The notes beneath the pieces are model-generated. The model searched no databases. It was not told the DNA's origin and was given only the letters and a program-made list of their open reading frames with translations. The translations under genes were made by a program, and so were the position numbers. This document shows positions 1 to 9,300 of a stretch of DNA of 32,778 bases, in pieces. The DNA is from Candidatus Altimarinota bacterium (lineage in GTDB: Bacteria > Cyanobacteriota > Cyanobacteriia > Cyanobacteriales > Microcystaceae). Position 1 is the first letter of the stretch. Every line of letters starts with the position of its first letter. Where the stretch lies: positions 1 through 32,778 of the forward strand of contig JAAUUT010000067.1 of NCBI GenBank assembly GCA_012031035.1, read 5' to 3'.

Positions 1-189
1 TACACGGCCACGCCACGCCACACACTCATCCCTAGTCCCCCGTCCCCCCGTCCCCTAGTCACCAGTCCCCTTTACTCGATCTGCTTGCCTTTTACCGAAA
101 CAGAGAAGTAATTAATTCACAATACGAAATCTTCAGCTTTAGCTTTGCTTTGCTCAAAAGCTAGTAATGAATGAAGATCTAAGTTCCTC
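1..189. other. Left-edge non-coding stretch
   Basis: No open reading frame is supported here. The first 70 bases are a C-rich low-complexity run with repeated CCACG and GTCCCC words, of the kind common in cyanobacterial spacers. The remainder is AT-rich and leads into the hydrolase gene. I could not pick a convincing -35/-10 pair. Confidence 0.5.
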
Positions 190-191
190 TT

Positions 192-195
192 GGAG
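192..195 (+). promoter_or_regulatory. Shine-Dalgarno GGAG that decides the hydrolase start
   Basis: GGAG lies six bases before the ATG at 202. A TTG at 190 would also open the same frame but overlaps this site, so the ATG is the better start. Confidence 0.6.
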
Positions 196-201
196 ATTTT
201 T

Positions 202-1404
202 ATGAACAAAATAACTTCTTGCTTACTGCTAGCAGCAGCAACATTTGCGATCGCAAAACCCGCTCAGAGCAGCGGCCCAGACGACATTTGTTCTTCGCGA
301 CTGACCTTTACCCAAGACGGACAGGAGCTAAAACTGCCTTATTGTCGCAATCATCCTTTAGGAAAAGCAGATGATGACTTTCAGCGAGCGCTCATCGTTA
401 TTCATGGAGCTAGTCGCAATGCAGATGAGTATTATGCCGATGTGTTTAACACAGCCAAGGACGCGAATGAAGCTGACGAAGATACCCTAATTATTGCACC
501 TCAATTTCTTGAAGACGAAGATATAGAAGCGTTTAACCTCAGCGATGACACCCTTTTTTGGAGTAGCGGTTGGAGAGAAGGAAATCTCTCAAGAGACACT
601 GATGAATTGCCGCGACCTTTTCGGATTAGTTCCTATAGCGTAATCGATGAAATTATTAAACGTTTAGTCGAGCCAGGTAAATTTCCCGAATTAGACGAAA
701 TCGTCATTGCCGGACACTCCGCCGGAGGGCAATTTGTCAATCGCTATGCTGCTGGAAGCCAAGTACAACCCAACAATACTTCATTACGATATGTGGTTTC
801 TAATCCCTCTTCTTACCTTTATATGAATGAAGAAAGAGCCATACCAGGAACCTTAGACCAATTTGCTATCCCCAATGCTAGTAGCTGTCCGACTTATAAT
901 GAGTATAAGTATGGGTTGGATGGGGAGTTAAACGCCTATATGGAGACTCCTGGGATTGAGGGAATTAGAAGCCAGTATTTATCCAGAGAAGTTGTTTACC
1001 TATTAGGAGGTGCCGATACCGATCCCAATGACGATAGCCTAGATACAGATTGTGAAGCCATGTTTCAAGGTTCTCAAAGGCTAGAAAGAGGCACAATCTA
1101 TTACAACTATCTTCAGCATTATTATGGTTCTGCGGTTTTAGACACGCATACAAAAAGTATCGTTCCTGGTGTGGGACACGACTACCAGTTAATGTTTGAT
1201 TCCGATGCAGGCAGGAAATTCTTGTTTGATTACAACCCGACATTAGATGATGATGATGATTCTGAGTCTTTGATGGTATCGTCAACTTCTGCTTCGACTA
1301 CTTCTAGCGATGCAGAAACAATTCCCGAACCCTCTACCACATTAAGTTTAGTAGGTCTTGGATTTGTTGCGATGGGTTCTTGGCTCAAACGAAAAGTGAA
1401 GTAG
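202..1404 (+). CDS. Exported alpha/beta hydrolase with PEP-CTERM anchor
   Basis: A 400-residue protein with an N-terminal signal peptide (hydrophobic LLLAAATFAIA). The alpha/beta-hydrolase signs are an oxyanion HG in VIHGASRN, the nucleophile elbow GHSAGG with Ser173, a likely catalytic Asp272 in LLGGADTD, and His326 in GVGHDY. After a short Asp/Ser-rich linker comes a PEP-CTERM signal: IPEPS at 374-378, a hydrophobic helix and a basic tail KRKVK. In PEP-CTERM systems this tail is recognised by an exosortase, so the enzyme should end up at the cell surface or in the extracellular matrix. The substrate cannot be told; esterase, lipase or peptidase are all possible. The gene stands alone on the plus strand, convergent with the repeat-protein gene. 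The fold and sorting signal are well supported; the specific activity is not. Confidence 0.85.
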   Translation: MNKITSCLLLAAATFAIAKPAQSSGPDDICSSRLTFTQDGQELKLPYCRNHPLGKADDDFQRALIVIHGASRNADEYYADVFNTAKDANEADEDTLIIAPQFLEDEDIEAFNLSDDTLFWSSGWREGNLSRDTDELPRPFRISSYSVIDEIIKRLVEPGKFPELDEIVIAGHSAGGQFVNRYAAGSQVQPNNTSLRYVVSNPSSYLYMNEERAIPGTLDQFAIPNASSCPTYNEYKYGLDGELNAYMETPGIEGIRSQYLSREVVYLLGGADTDPNDDSLDTDCEAMFQGSQRLERGTIYYNYLQHYYGSAVLDTHTKSIVPGVGHDYQLMFDSDAGRKFLFDYNPTLDDDDDSESLMVSSTSASTTSSDAETIPEPSTTLSLVGLGFVAMGSWLKRKVK

Positions 1405-1480
1405 ATTTTTGTTTAAGCAGTTCAGGTCTAAAATCTAATCCGGTTGAACAAACACAATACATAGACTTCTGTTTCCTACA

Positions 1481-1520
1481 TAAATAAACTCACTTCGGGT
1501 TAAGCAAAATCCGAAGTGAG
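1481..1520 (-). terminator. Rho-independent terminator between convergent genes
   Basis: CTCACTTCGG (1489-1498) and CCGAAGTGAG (1511-1520) form a perfect 10-bp stem with a 12-base loop. Read on the minus strand the stem is followed by TTTATTTA, so it best terminates the leftward transcript of the repeat-protein gene ending at 1569. It could also slow rightward transcription from the hydrolase gene. Confidence 0.7.
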
Positions 1521-1568
1521 ATTACTCGCAAAGGAAAGATTAGTCTCGTTAGTTGAAACTTGAAAAAA

Positions 1569-2645
1569 CTAAATTTCAGATTGCTTTAATTCTGGATTTT
1601 CTATCTCTTGAGAAACTGCAACCTCTTTCTCGGTTTCCGAAACTGCAACTGCATTTACTACATTCTCTGTCGCTTCTACAGTCTTTTCAATCTCATTTAC
1701 TTCTTCTGATAAGATAGCTGTTGTTTCTGCCGCTTGTTGAATTTCACCAATTTCTTCAGACAAGCTAGTTGTCATCTGTTCAGCTTTTTGTATTTCTGCT
1801 ATCTCTTCAGAGGGAATATCCTTGTCTAGCTCTTTTTGAATTTCATCAATTTCCTCAGATAAGTTAGTTGTCATCTGTTCAGCTTTCTGGATTTCTGCTA
1901 TCTCTTCCGAAGTAGTGCCTTTGTCTAGCTCTTTTTGAATTTGATTAATTTCTTCAGATAAGCTCGTTGTCATCTGTTCAGCTTTCTGAATCTCTGCTAC
2001 TTCTTCAGGAGTGCCAGTTGCTTCTATCTCTTGTTGAATGCGATCCAATCTGTTTGATAATGTAAATAAATTAGTTTTGAAGTCGGATACTAAACTCGTA
2101 CCCCATTCTTGAAGACTCTGTAAATTATTGCTGAGATCGGAGACTATATCCGTACTCCACTCTTGAATATTGCCTAAATTGCCTTGGGTATCGATAACTA
2201 GATTGTTACTCCAGGTTTGAACTTCACCAATCTTATCTTGGGTATCGATAACTAGATTGTTACTCCATGCTTGAATAGTAGCAATCTGAGTACCAATATT
2301 AGACACTTGAGTTTGAGTCCATTCTTGCAACTCTGGCAAGTCTACTGATACTGTCAAACCTGGTAGTTTTGCTTGAAAGTTGCTCTTGAAAAAATTTGCA
2401 GAACTTATGGGAACAGCTTGTTTTGATAGCTCAGAAGTGGCTATTTGGAGATTTTGTATCTTTCTTTGTCCTTCAAAAACCGTGAAATGTTGCTCTGTTG
2501 CTTCACCCTCGCCTCGATAAATCTCGGTAACATCAGTTGAGTCAATAACGTTGGGCTGAAATGTGGTTAAAGACTGTGCCAAGGCAACAGGTTGAATTGA
2601 TATTAGTATGGCTGCGATGGCAGGGACGAGCAGGTGAAAACGCAT
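1569..2645 (-). CDS. Unrecognised secreted protein built of 18- and 33-residue helical repeats
   Basis: I do not recognise a family. The start is set at the ATG at 2645, because AGGAAGG stands nine bases upstream and the protein then opens with a clean signal peptide (hydrophobic LLVPAIAAILISI, cleavage near ALAQS). The frame could be extended to 2711, but this would put extra residues before the signal. The 358-residue product has three parts: a roughly 100-residue N-terminal region with no clear motif; five tandem 18-residue units, each starting (I/L/V)Q-x-W; and three tandem 33-residue units starting EE(I/V)AEIQKAEQM, rich in Glu, Gln and Ile and probably alpha-helical or coiled coil. A low-complexity Val/Glu tail ends the protein. 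There is no PEP-CTERM and no membrane segment after the signal, so it is probably periplasmic or released. It lies behind the DUF928/CHAT/TPS genes on the same strand with a 235-base gap, so it may belong with them. Confidence 0.65.
   Translation of the reverse strand: MRFHLLVPAIAAILISIQPVALAQSLTTFQPNVIDSTDVTEIYRGEGEATEQHFTVFEGQRKIQNLQIATSELSKQAVPISSANFFKSNFQAKLPGLTVSVDLPELQEWTQTQVSNIGTQIATIQAWSNNLVIDTQDKIGEVQTWSNNLVIDTQGNLGNIQEWSTDIVSDLSNNLQSLQEWGTSLVSDFKTNLFTLSNRLDRIQQEIEATGTPEEVAEIQKAEQMTTSLSEEINQIQKELDKGTTSEEIAEIQKAEQMTTNLSEEIDEIQKELDKDIPSEEIAEIQKAEQMTTSLSEEIGEIQQAAETTAILSEEVNEIEKTVEATENVVNAVAVSETEKEVAVSQEIENPELKQSEI
1710..2006 (-). repeat. Three 99-bp tandem repeats inside the helical-repeat gene
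   Basis: Units at 2006-1908, 1907-1809 and 1808-1710 each encode 33 residues beginning EE(I/V)AEIQKAEQMTT. The first two are nearly identical over their whole length; the third diverges in its last third. The length is an exact multiple of three, so copy-number change would keep the frame. Confidence 0.9.
2061..2330 (-). repeat. Five 54-bp tandem repeats inside the helical-repeat gene
   Basis: Units at 2330-2277, 2276-2223, 2222-2169, 2168-2115 and 2114-2061 each encode 18 residues opening with (I/L/V)Q-x-W. Units two and three share about 30 identical bases (2184-2213 and 2238-2267), which shows recent duplication or conversion. Confidence 0.9.
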
Positions 2646-2723
2646 TGCGCTGTACCTTCCTAGTATGAAAGCTAAGTGTACAGACCAATAATAAAATAGC
2701 GATCGGGACAAAATCGGGACATT

Positions 2724-2751
2724 TGAATGATGAATGATGAATGATGAATTA
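2724..2751. repeat. Heptanucleotide tandem repeat (TGAATGA)
   Basis: Three perfect TGAATGA units and a fourth TGAATTA lie upstream of the repeat-protein gene. Seven-base short tandemly repeated sequences are typical of cyanobacterial spacers. No function is evident. Confidence 0.7.
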
Positions 2752-2768
2752 TGAAAATTAGGAGGAAA

Positions 2769-2850
2769 GTAAAGACGCGTTCCCCGTTAGGGGTTCCCGT
2801 AGGGTAATTTCGCGTCTTTACAGTAGTTCAGCGATATATCGCGTCTGTAC
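2769..2850. repeat. GTAAAGACGCG palindromic element, copy 1, with internal insertion
   Basis: The outer arms GTAAAGACGCG (2769-2779) and CGCGTCTTTAC (2811-2821) are perfect reverse complements. Between them lie 31 bases that hold their own CCCC/GGGG words, as if a second repeat had inserted into the loop. A degenerate half copy with GCGATATATCGCGTC follows at 2831-2845. The same element recurs at 17164-17191 and 31271-31298. Confidence 0.75.
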
Positions 2851-2880
2851 AATATTCTTCAAAAGTCCTCTTTGTCTCTT

Positions 2881-3648
2881 TTATTTCCAACTTCCTTCGA
2901 CGGCATTAGAAAATTGTTGCCCCAGATCTTCAACAATAACAACTGGTTCGGTCGCGATCGCGCCTAATCCTACTGAAGTTAACAGTTCGTACCAATGTTT
3001 GGCTAAATTTGCATCGTTAGGACGCTCTTGTCTCAATTGAGCGAGGATCGAGAGAGTATCGTACCAAACTCCCTTTTTCGCTAACTGAACCACAGATTCA
3101 AGGGAATCGGTCGAATTCAGGGCGGTAAGACTAGCATCGGGCGTAACTCGACGAACCCATCCGGTTACTTGAGGATTATCCGGTTCTAATGTTTGTCCGC
3201 AGATTGTCACCAAAGACCATTTATAATGCTTGCCAACCTGTAACGGCGGAGCATCCTGGGGAAGTTGAATGCCAATAACTCCGCCATGACTAGGCAATTG
3301 TACGCTCATCTGATGGTGATGATTGTTCTCTTCATCCTGAAGACTAAAAAAAGCTTTCCGCGCAGAGGTTTTAGGAATGTAAACAAAAATTGTTGGTCGC
3401 GCTTCTAGAGTTAGACCCAAATTAGTATGAGGTAACAATGGGGACACTAAAGCGTTTGTTTTTGATGAAGTTTTCAAAAGGCACTGTCCTTCGTCTCTAG
3501 AACCTCCTCCTGTCGTTCGTTTAGGCGCTTCTCTGGCGGGAGGTTCAAAGGGAACTGCTGTTGCCGGCAAACTTTGGAAAAAAGATAACCCTAACCAACA
3601 ACAAATGAGTAGAGAAGAAACAGAGCCAAGTGATTTTTTGGTATTCAT
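2881..3648 (-). CDS. DUF928 domain protein, exported
   Basis: A 255-residue protein with an N-terminal signal peptide (hydrophobic LLICCWLGLSFF, cleavage near ATAVP). It follows the DUF928 pattern as I know it from cyanobacteria: a TTGGGSR-x-x-GQC start, a strand LEARPTIFVYIP, a central GVIGIQLP and VGKHYKWSL, GWVRRV, and a C-terminal helical part GVWYDTLSILAQLR ending SVGLGAIA. The biochemical role of the family is unknown. It lies 97 bases behind the CHAT protease gene on the same strand. In cyanobacteria DUF928 proteins often neighbour CHAT and TPS-exoprotein genes, which suggests a shared surface function. No Shine-Dalgarno is clear, but the ATG at 3648 gives a complete signal peptide. 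Confidence 0.85.
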   Translation of the reverse strand: MNTKKSLGSVSSLLICCWLGLSFFQSLPATAVPFEPPAREAPKRTTGGGSRDEGQCLLKTSSKTNALVSPLLPHTNLGLTLEARPTIFVYIPKTSARKAFFSLQDEENNHHHQMSVQLPSHGGVIGIQLPQDAPPLQVGKHYKWSLVTICGQTLEPDNPQVTGWVRRVTPDASLTALNSTDSLESVVQLAKKGVWYDTLSILAQLRQERPNDANLAKHWYELLTSVGLGAIATEPVVIVEDLGQQFSNAVEGSWK

Positions 3649-3745
3649 ATATACAGTTCAAAAGTGGTGGAGCGATCGCAATTTTTGCAGAGAAGTTAAA
3701 TGCTAGAAATAAAAATAATTAACCGGATAAATCTTAATTATTACT

Positions 3746-6292
3746 TTACAACCAATTGCCAACTAACACAAATGCTGCCCAATAAACGGGATGATCGTAT
3801 TCTCGGCGTAACAAAGCTAATTGAGCTTGCCGCAATGCCTCTGCTTTGGTAATACCTGGTTGTTTGAGTTGCTTGTAAAACTCGCTCATCAGTTCGACGG
3901 TGGAATCGTCGCGCACCGACCACAAGGTTGCTAGGGTACTGCGCGCGCCCGAACGTACTGCGACTCCTGCCAATCCTAAAACAGCGCGGTTATCGCCACT
4001 CGCCGTCTGACAAGCACTGAGGACTAACAATTCAATTGGGGCGATCGCATCGGTGTCTCTTACTTGCAGCAAGCTGTCTAACTCCTTAACGTTAATCCGT
4101 CCGTCCCAAGTCAAAACAAAAGTATCTTCAGCATTACTGCTAAACTGTCCGTGAGTTGCTAAATGCACGATGGGAGCAGGGGTTGAGCTAATTGCATTTT
4201 TCAAGTTGTTATTGGTAAAATCTCGATCTAACAAGACTTTCGATTCGAGTTTAGATGAAATTTGCGTGACTTCAGTGCGAACCCCTGGTAAAGGTGGAAA
4301 CCCTTGACTAGACAGGCTCAATCCTGCCGCGATCGTTTGCAGTGGAATCGATTGAATGGGTCGTGGATTTAAAAGTTGCAAGCCTAGAGAGAGAGCAATA
4401 TTATACTTTTCAACTAGGTATTGTTCGCCATCGTGTAGCGCTGCCATCGGCAAATTTCTTAAATAACCATCCAAGACAAACACTAGCGTTTTGATTTTTA
4501 AACGTTCTAGATCGCTTTGAGCGGGTTGAATTAACCATTGGTAAGCTTGTTGAGAGAGTTTTAAACGTTCTTGATTAGAAAAAGCTGGATTGAGGGATTG
4601 CCGCATTCGTTGTAAGTGTTTTTCGATCTCAGACTGCGGTAAGTGAGTGGTATAGTGACGAATCGGTTGGTTTGGCAGCGAGACAATGACTTCTAAACGA
4701 TCGCGTAAAATAATCGGATAGATAGCAGCAGCTTGTTTGTCTACTTCATCAATTGCTACGGGTTTTGTATCCAAACAAGCTTCTCGAAAAAAGTTCTCTA
4801 ACTCTGCTTGTTGTAAAGCTTCAATAATTTCTCGTGCTTTTTTTAAGTTTTCTTGGTTGACGTTTGAGGATAGCAACAAGGCAACATATTCTCGATAGAC
4901 GGGTTCGACTGTTTCGGTAAAAGATAACTGTACTTCAGGATTAATCGCCACTAAATCGCGACGAAGCACCTGAAGCTCATTAAAGGCGAATTCGTAAGCG
5001 GCGATTGCTTTTTGTCTATCTCCTTGACGTTCGAGCAATCTTCCCCATTGCCAAGCGGCACGAGCCGCAATATCTGAAGCCTCGATTTGTTGGGCTATTT
5101 GTAAGGCTTTTTGAGTTAGCTGTAAAGCGTCTGAGTTTTGTTGTCCTTGTTCGTATAATTTGCCCAACTGGGTTAAAGCGTTAGCCTCGCCTCGCCGATC
5201 TCCCAAGGACTGAGCTTGTTTGATTCCCCTCGCTAAAATCGCTGCGGCTGTTTTGTAATGAGGAAAAGTCTCTTTTTCACGTTCTGGTTGCAGCGCGGCT
5301 AACTTACTCAAACTTTCGGCAAAGTTGATCCCCGCATTAATAGAGGTTCGACTGGGCGTTAATTTAGTGATTTTGGCTTCTATGGGGGCAAGATGTGCGA
5401 TCGCCGTTTCATACTGCTTCAATTTTATATAAAGACTGAGTTGATTCAGTTGTGCTTCGAGTTCGACTGACGAGCCAGAAGCAGACTTGGCAGCTTGTTG
5501 ATAGTAATTTAAAGCTTTTTGTGGCTCCTGTAAATCTCGCTCTACATTTCCCAAACTAAACAGAATCTCGCTGATACTGGTTGAGTCTTTTAAGCGTTGA
5601 GCGATCGCCAGACTTTCTTCTAATATCTTTTTAGATTCTTGCAAACTTCCCGTCAATTGCCGAATAACACCCAAACTTTTCAATCCTTTGACTTTGAGCG
5701 TAGAATCTGTTTGCGATCGTAGATCGTTGTGCAACTCTGATAAAAGATTGTTCGCGCGTCGATACAATCCTAAGCTTTGTAGTGCCTGAGCTTGATTGAT
5801 TTGACTGCCAATAACTCCCACTTTATCGTCTGCTTCTCGATAGGTTGCTTCTGCTTGCTGCCAACTTTCTAAGGCGGCTTGTGTTTGTCCGGTACGACTT
5901 TGCAGATAGCCTTGAATGTTGAGTGCTTGGGCGAGAGTTTTAGTTTCTTTTGTGGGACTGCGCTGTAATAAATTAAGACTCTTGTCGATCGCGCCTTTTG
6001 CCTGCTGCCATTGTCCCAAGGCTTGATAAGCTAAAGACAAATGATTTAATGCCCCAGCCTGTCCTATTAAATCTCCCTGCTTCTCGAAGTCTGAAATAGC
6101 TTCTTGCCAAATCGCGATCGCATCTTGATATCTTTCTCCTTCATAGAACTGTTTGCCTTGCTCTAACAAGTCTGAAGGTTGGGAGATAAAAGATTGAAAA
6201 TGACTTTCAGAAGATTGGGAAACAGGGGCGATCGCGCTTGCAAATAATAGCGTTATGACTAACAAACTTAATTGGATGGGAAGCCTTCTCAT
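3746..6292 (-). CDS. Secreted TPR-CHAT caspase-like protease
   Basis: An 848-residue protein. A signal peptide at 1-27 (LSLLVITLLFASAIAP) indicates export. Residues about 45-440 are tetratricopeptide repeats, with several units of the form ALNHLSLAYQALGQWQQA. The C-terminal third is a CHAT domain, a clan CD cysteine-peptidase fold related to caspases. Its histidine motif is HLATHG with His714, its cysteine motif LLVLSACQTASG with Cys761, and it ends in the typical YWAAFVLVGNW. Both catalytic residues are present, so activity is plausible. TPRs in such proteins usually bind protein partners. The gene lies 63 bases behind the exoprotein gene and ahead of DUF928, all on one strand, so an operon is likely. 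A role in processing or sensing the exoprotein is inference. The substrate is unknown. Confidence 0.9.
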   Translation of the reverse strand: MRRLPIQLSLLVITLLFASAIAPVSQSSESHFQSFISQPSDLLEQGKQFYEGERYQDAIAIWQEAISDFEKQGDLIGQAGALNHLSLAYQALGQWQQAKGAIDKSLNLLQRSPTKETKTLAQALNIQGYLQSRTGQTQAALESWQQAEATYREADDKVGVIGSQINQAQALQSLGLYRRANNLLSELHNDLRSQTDSTLKVKGLKSLGVIRQLTGSLQESKKILEESLAIAQRLKDSTSISEILFSLGNVERDLQEPQKALNYYQQAAKSASGSSVELEAQLNQLSLYIKLKQYETAIAHLAPIEAKITKLTPSRTSINAGINFAESLSKLAALQPEREKETFPHYKTAAAILARGIKQAQSLGDRRGEANALTQLGKLYEQGQQNSDALQLTQKALQIAQQIEASDIAARAAWQWGRLLERQGDRQKAIAAYEFAFNELQVLRRDLVAINPEVQLSFTETVEPVYREYVALLLSSNVNQENLKKAREIIEALQQAELENFFREACLDTKPVAIDEVDKQAAAIYPIILRDRLEVIVSLPNQPIRHYTTHLPQSEIEKHLQRMRQSLNPAFSNQERLKLSQQAYQWLIQPAQSDLERLKIKTLVFVLDGYLRNLPMAALHDGEQYLVEKYNIALSLGLQLLNPRPIQSIPLQTIAAGLSLSSQGFPPLPGVRTEVTQISSKLESKVLLDRDFTNNNLKNAISSTPAPIVHLATHGQFSSNAEDTFVLTWDGRINVKELDSLLQVRDTDAIAPIELLVLSACQTASGDNRAVLGLAGVAVRSGARSTLATLWSVRDDSTVELMSEFYKQLKQPGITKAEALRQAQLALLRREYDHPVYWAAFVLVGNWL

Positions 6293-6295
6293 GCC

Positions 6296-6323
6296 ATTTT
6301 GGATTTTGGATTTTGGATTTTGG
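6296..6323. repeat. Heptanucleotide tandem repeat (ATTTTGG)
   Basis: Four perfect ATTTTGG units fill half of the 63-base gap between the exoprotein stop and the CHAT start. No Shine-Dalgarno is visible there, so the repeat replaces a normal leader. Confidence 0.8.
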
Positions 6324-6355
6324 ATTCGCGATCGGGTTCTCAGTTTTGAGAAACG

Positions 6356-9300
6356 CTATAAATTAACTTTTCCTCCGCACTGAGGTTTTTGTTGCCCAGA
6401 AGAATTGAGAATTGGATCGACGGGTTCGGCGACTAGCAATAACGTCCCATCTTCATCGATCTTCCATCCTTTAGCCTCTACAATAGAATTTTGAGAACGA
6501 AAAGAAGGATTCGACTTGGCTGGCAAGTCTCGTACATTTTCCACTCGCTCTCGATCGACAGAACGCTTATCTACCCAATAGGTTTCGCCGCGAAGCGTTT
6601 GGCTGGGGTCTTCTGGCAATCCTCCTTTTCCAGTGACAGCAAAAACGTTTTCTCGATTTGCCGTACAAGCAGACGCAACTAGCCGAGTGGGATCGCTCAT
6701 AGTTTCGGGAAGTTGGACGAGTCCTGATGTTCTGTTGACATTGAGATCGATAATTTCGACAGTGCCATCAACCCCAAATTGAGAACTGGCAGTAATATCG
6801 CTATCGGGAGAAAGAAAAAGACCTTGAGTAGTTATTTGAATATTTCCTCCCGCACCCGAAACGGCATCGGCACGAATATCGCTGTTTTCAATAGCAGCAA
6901 ATATAGCAGTATTAATATCGATATTTCCGCCACCGCCCGTACTGTCTAACACGCTGGTACTAATTGTGCTTCCATTCTCAAGCAAGATAAACTGGCTCGT
7001 AAGGCTAATATCGCCGCCACCTGTTTGTTTTGAAATTGCGGCAATGTTTCCTCGATTGAGATTGATGCGATCGCTAGTTATGGTAATATTTCCCGCTTGT
7101 CCCAATCCTGCGCTATCTGTCACGATTTCAGAGCCACTTGCTATCTCTAGCGATTCAGTGACGAGATTTATTCTACCGCCATCGCCGATTCCAAAGGTTT
7201 CCGCAGAAATTTGTGCGCCACGGCGCACAAATAGGGATTTATCAACATGAATATTCATGTTGCCGCCTCCCCCCGAATTAGTTGCTGCGGTAATATTGCT
7301 TTGGCGATCGAGGAAAAGTGAGTTCGCTTTAATGTCGATATCGCCTGCTTGCCCTTGTCCTGGGGGAGTATTTGGATTAGTGCTGAAATTGCTAGTGCTA
7401 ATGGTTGCCCCGTCTAAAAGAATCAGGCGATCGGTGTTGAGCAAAATGTTGCCTCCATTTCCTTTTCCGATGACAGCATTCGCAAATAAGCCGCTTGCGC
7501 CTCTTGGCGAACTGCCAATCAATTCCACGCGATCGGCATTGATAATCAGTTCGCCAGCATTTCCATCTCCCCCCGTACTAACGGCGATCTGTCCGCCATC
7601 TGAAACGCGCAAACGTCCAGTTTCAATTCTTAAATTCCCTCCTTGTCCTGTCGCTCCTGGAATTACCGTTGTAGCTAGAAAGCTTGTACCTGGTTCTCCT
7701 TCGCCAATTACTTCTATTTCTTGAGCTTCGATCGTTACCGAGCCAGCATTTCCAATGCCAAACGTACTTGCTCCGACACCCGCTCCATTTGCTATACGCA
7801 AGCGATCGGTTTCGACAATTATATTCCCACCATTTCCAGTTGCGTTAGGACGAGCAACATCGGCTAACAAAGCACTAGGAGCGAATGCTGATGAAGAACC
7901 AATGATTTCTACATCTTGAGACTTAACCGTCAAGTTTCCAGCATCTCCAAAACCAAAAGTATTTGCGATTATCTGCCCTCCATCAGTTAGTCGCAAGCGA
8001 TCGGTTTCAACGAATAAATTTCCGCCAGTACCACTAGCCCCTTGTTCTACATTGGCAGACAATCTGCTAGAACTGTTTCCTGGAGAAGTACCGACGATCG
8101 CAACTTCTGTTGCTCTGAGACTTAAATTTCCAGCATCTCCAGAACCAAAGGTACTGACGGATACTTGTGCCCCACCGATTATTTGTAAACGCTCTGTGGC
8201 TATAGTAAGATTTCCTCCCTTCCCCGAAGCACCAGGAGTTACAACAGCAAACAAGCCACTTGGCCCCAAAAATGCACCGCCACTCAGTTCTATATTTTGA
8301 GCTTGAACGCTCAAATTCCCTGCTTTTCCAGAACCAAAGGTATTAGCTCCTATTTGCCCTCCATCTGCTACTCGCAAATTTTCAGTTTCAATCGTTAAAT
8401 TCCCTCCTGTGCCATTGGAGCCAGAAGCTGTATCTACAAACAAGCCACTAAAAATTGGACTAAAAGGGGAAATTCCTTGTATGTTTACCGATTCAGAAGT
8501 TTTAACTATTAAGTTTCCCCCAGTACCAGAACCAAGAGTATTGGAAAAAATTATTGAGCCATCAGTTAGGGTTAAATTTCTTCCTTGTATCCGAATATCG
8601 CCTCCCTCCGCACCACTGGTATCGACAGAAGATGCTTGAGCAAGTTGAATATTTCCATAGTCGAGCGTTTTTTGAGTCTTATTTAGGAAAAGATCCCCAT
8701 CAACATTACCGACTAATACCCGACCGTTTTTAACCGACCAAAGCTCAACCCTTCCTCCTTCTGCTGTTAAGTTACCGCCTTCAAGGAGAATATCGCCTCC
8801 CACTAGTGCCAAAGTTTTTCCGGGTTTGACCTGAAGCCCAGCAGGCCGAAAATCGCGAATAATTTCAAAATTATTCGGATTGAGTCCCAGATTATTGCCC
8901 GTTCCTTGGACGACAATCTGTCCTGGGTTAGAACCAGTTTGCAACCCGATGGGAACGTTTATCGTTAATAAAGGGGGTGCTTGAGGGTCTACGGCACTGA
9001 ATTTGCTGCCATTTGCCCACCGATAGCTGTCGGCGGTAGTTGCAACAAAGGAACCCCCAATATTAAGAGAAGCATTGGGGCCGAAAAGAATGCCATTGGG
9101 ATTGAGCAAAAAGAGATTGGCAACGCCGTTAGCTCGGATTGTGCCATCTATATTAGAAATCGAGCGACCTGTAACTCGCGTAAAAATGTTTTCAATTGCT
9201 TGCGGATTGTTGAAAAATGCCTCTCCGCCTGTGGGAACAGAAAATTGCTCGAAACTATGAAAGAGATTGTTATTGACCCTTGTACCGCCAGTAATTTCGT

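Noticed and set aside
1710..2330. CRISPR-like or VNTR DNA outside genes
   Set aside because: The tandem units lie inside one open frame, are multiples of three and encode coherent helical peptides.
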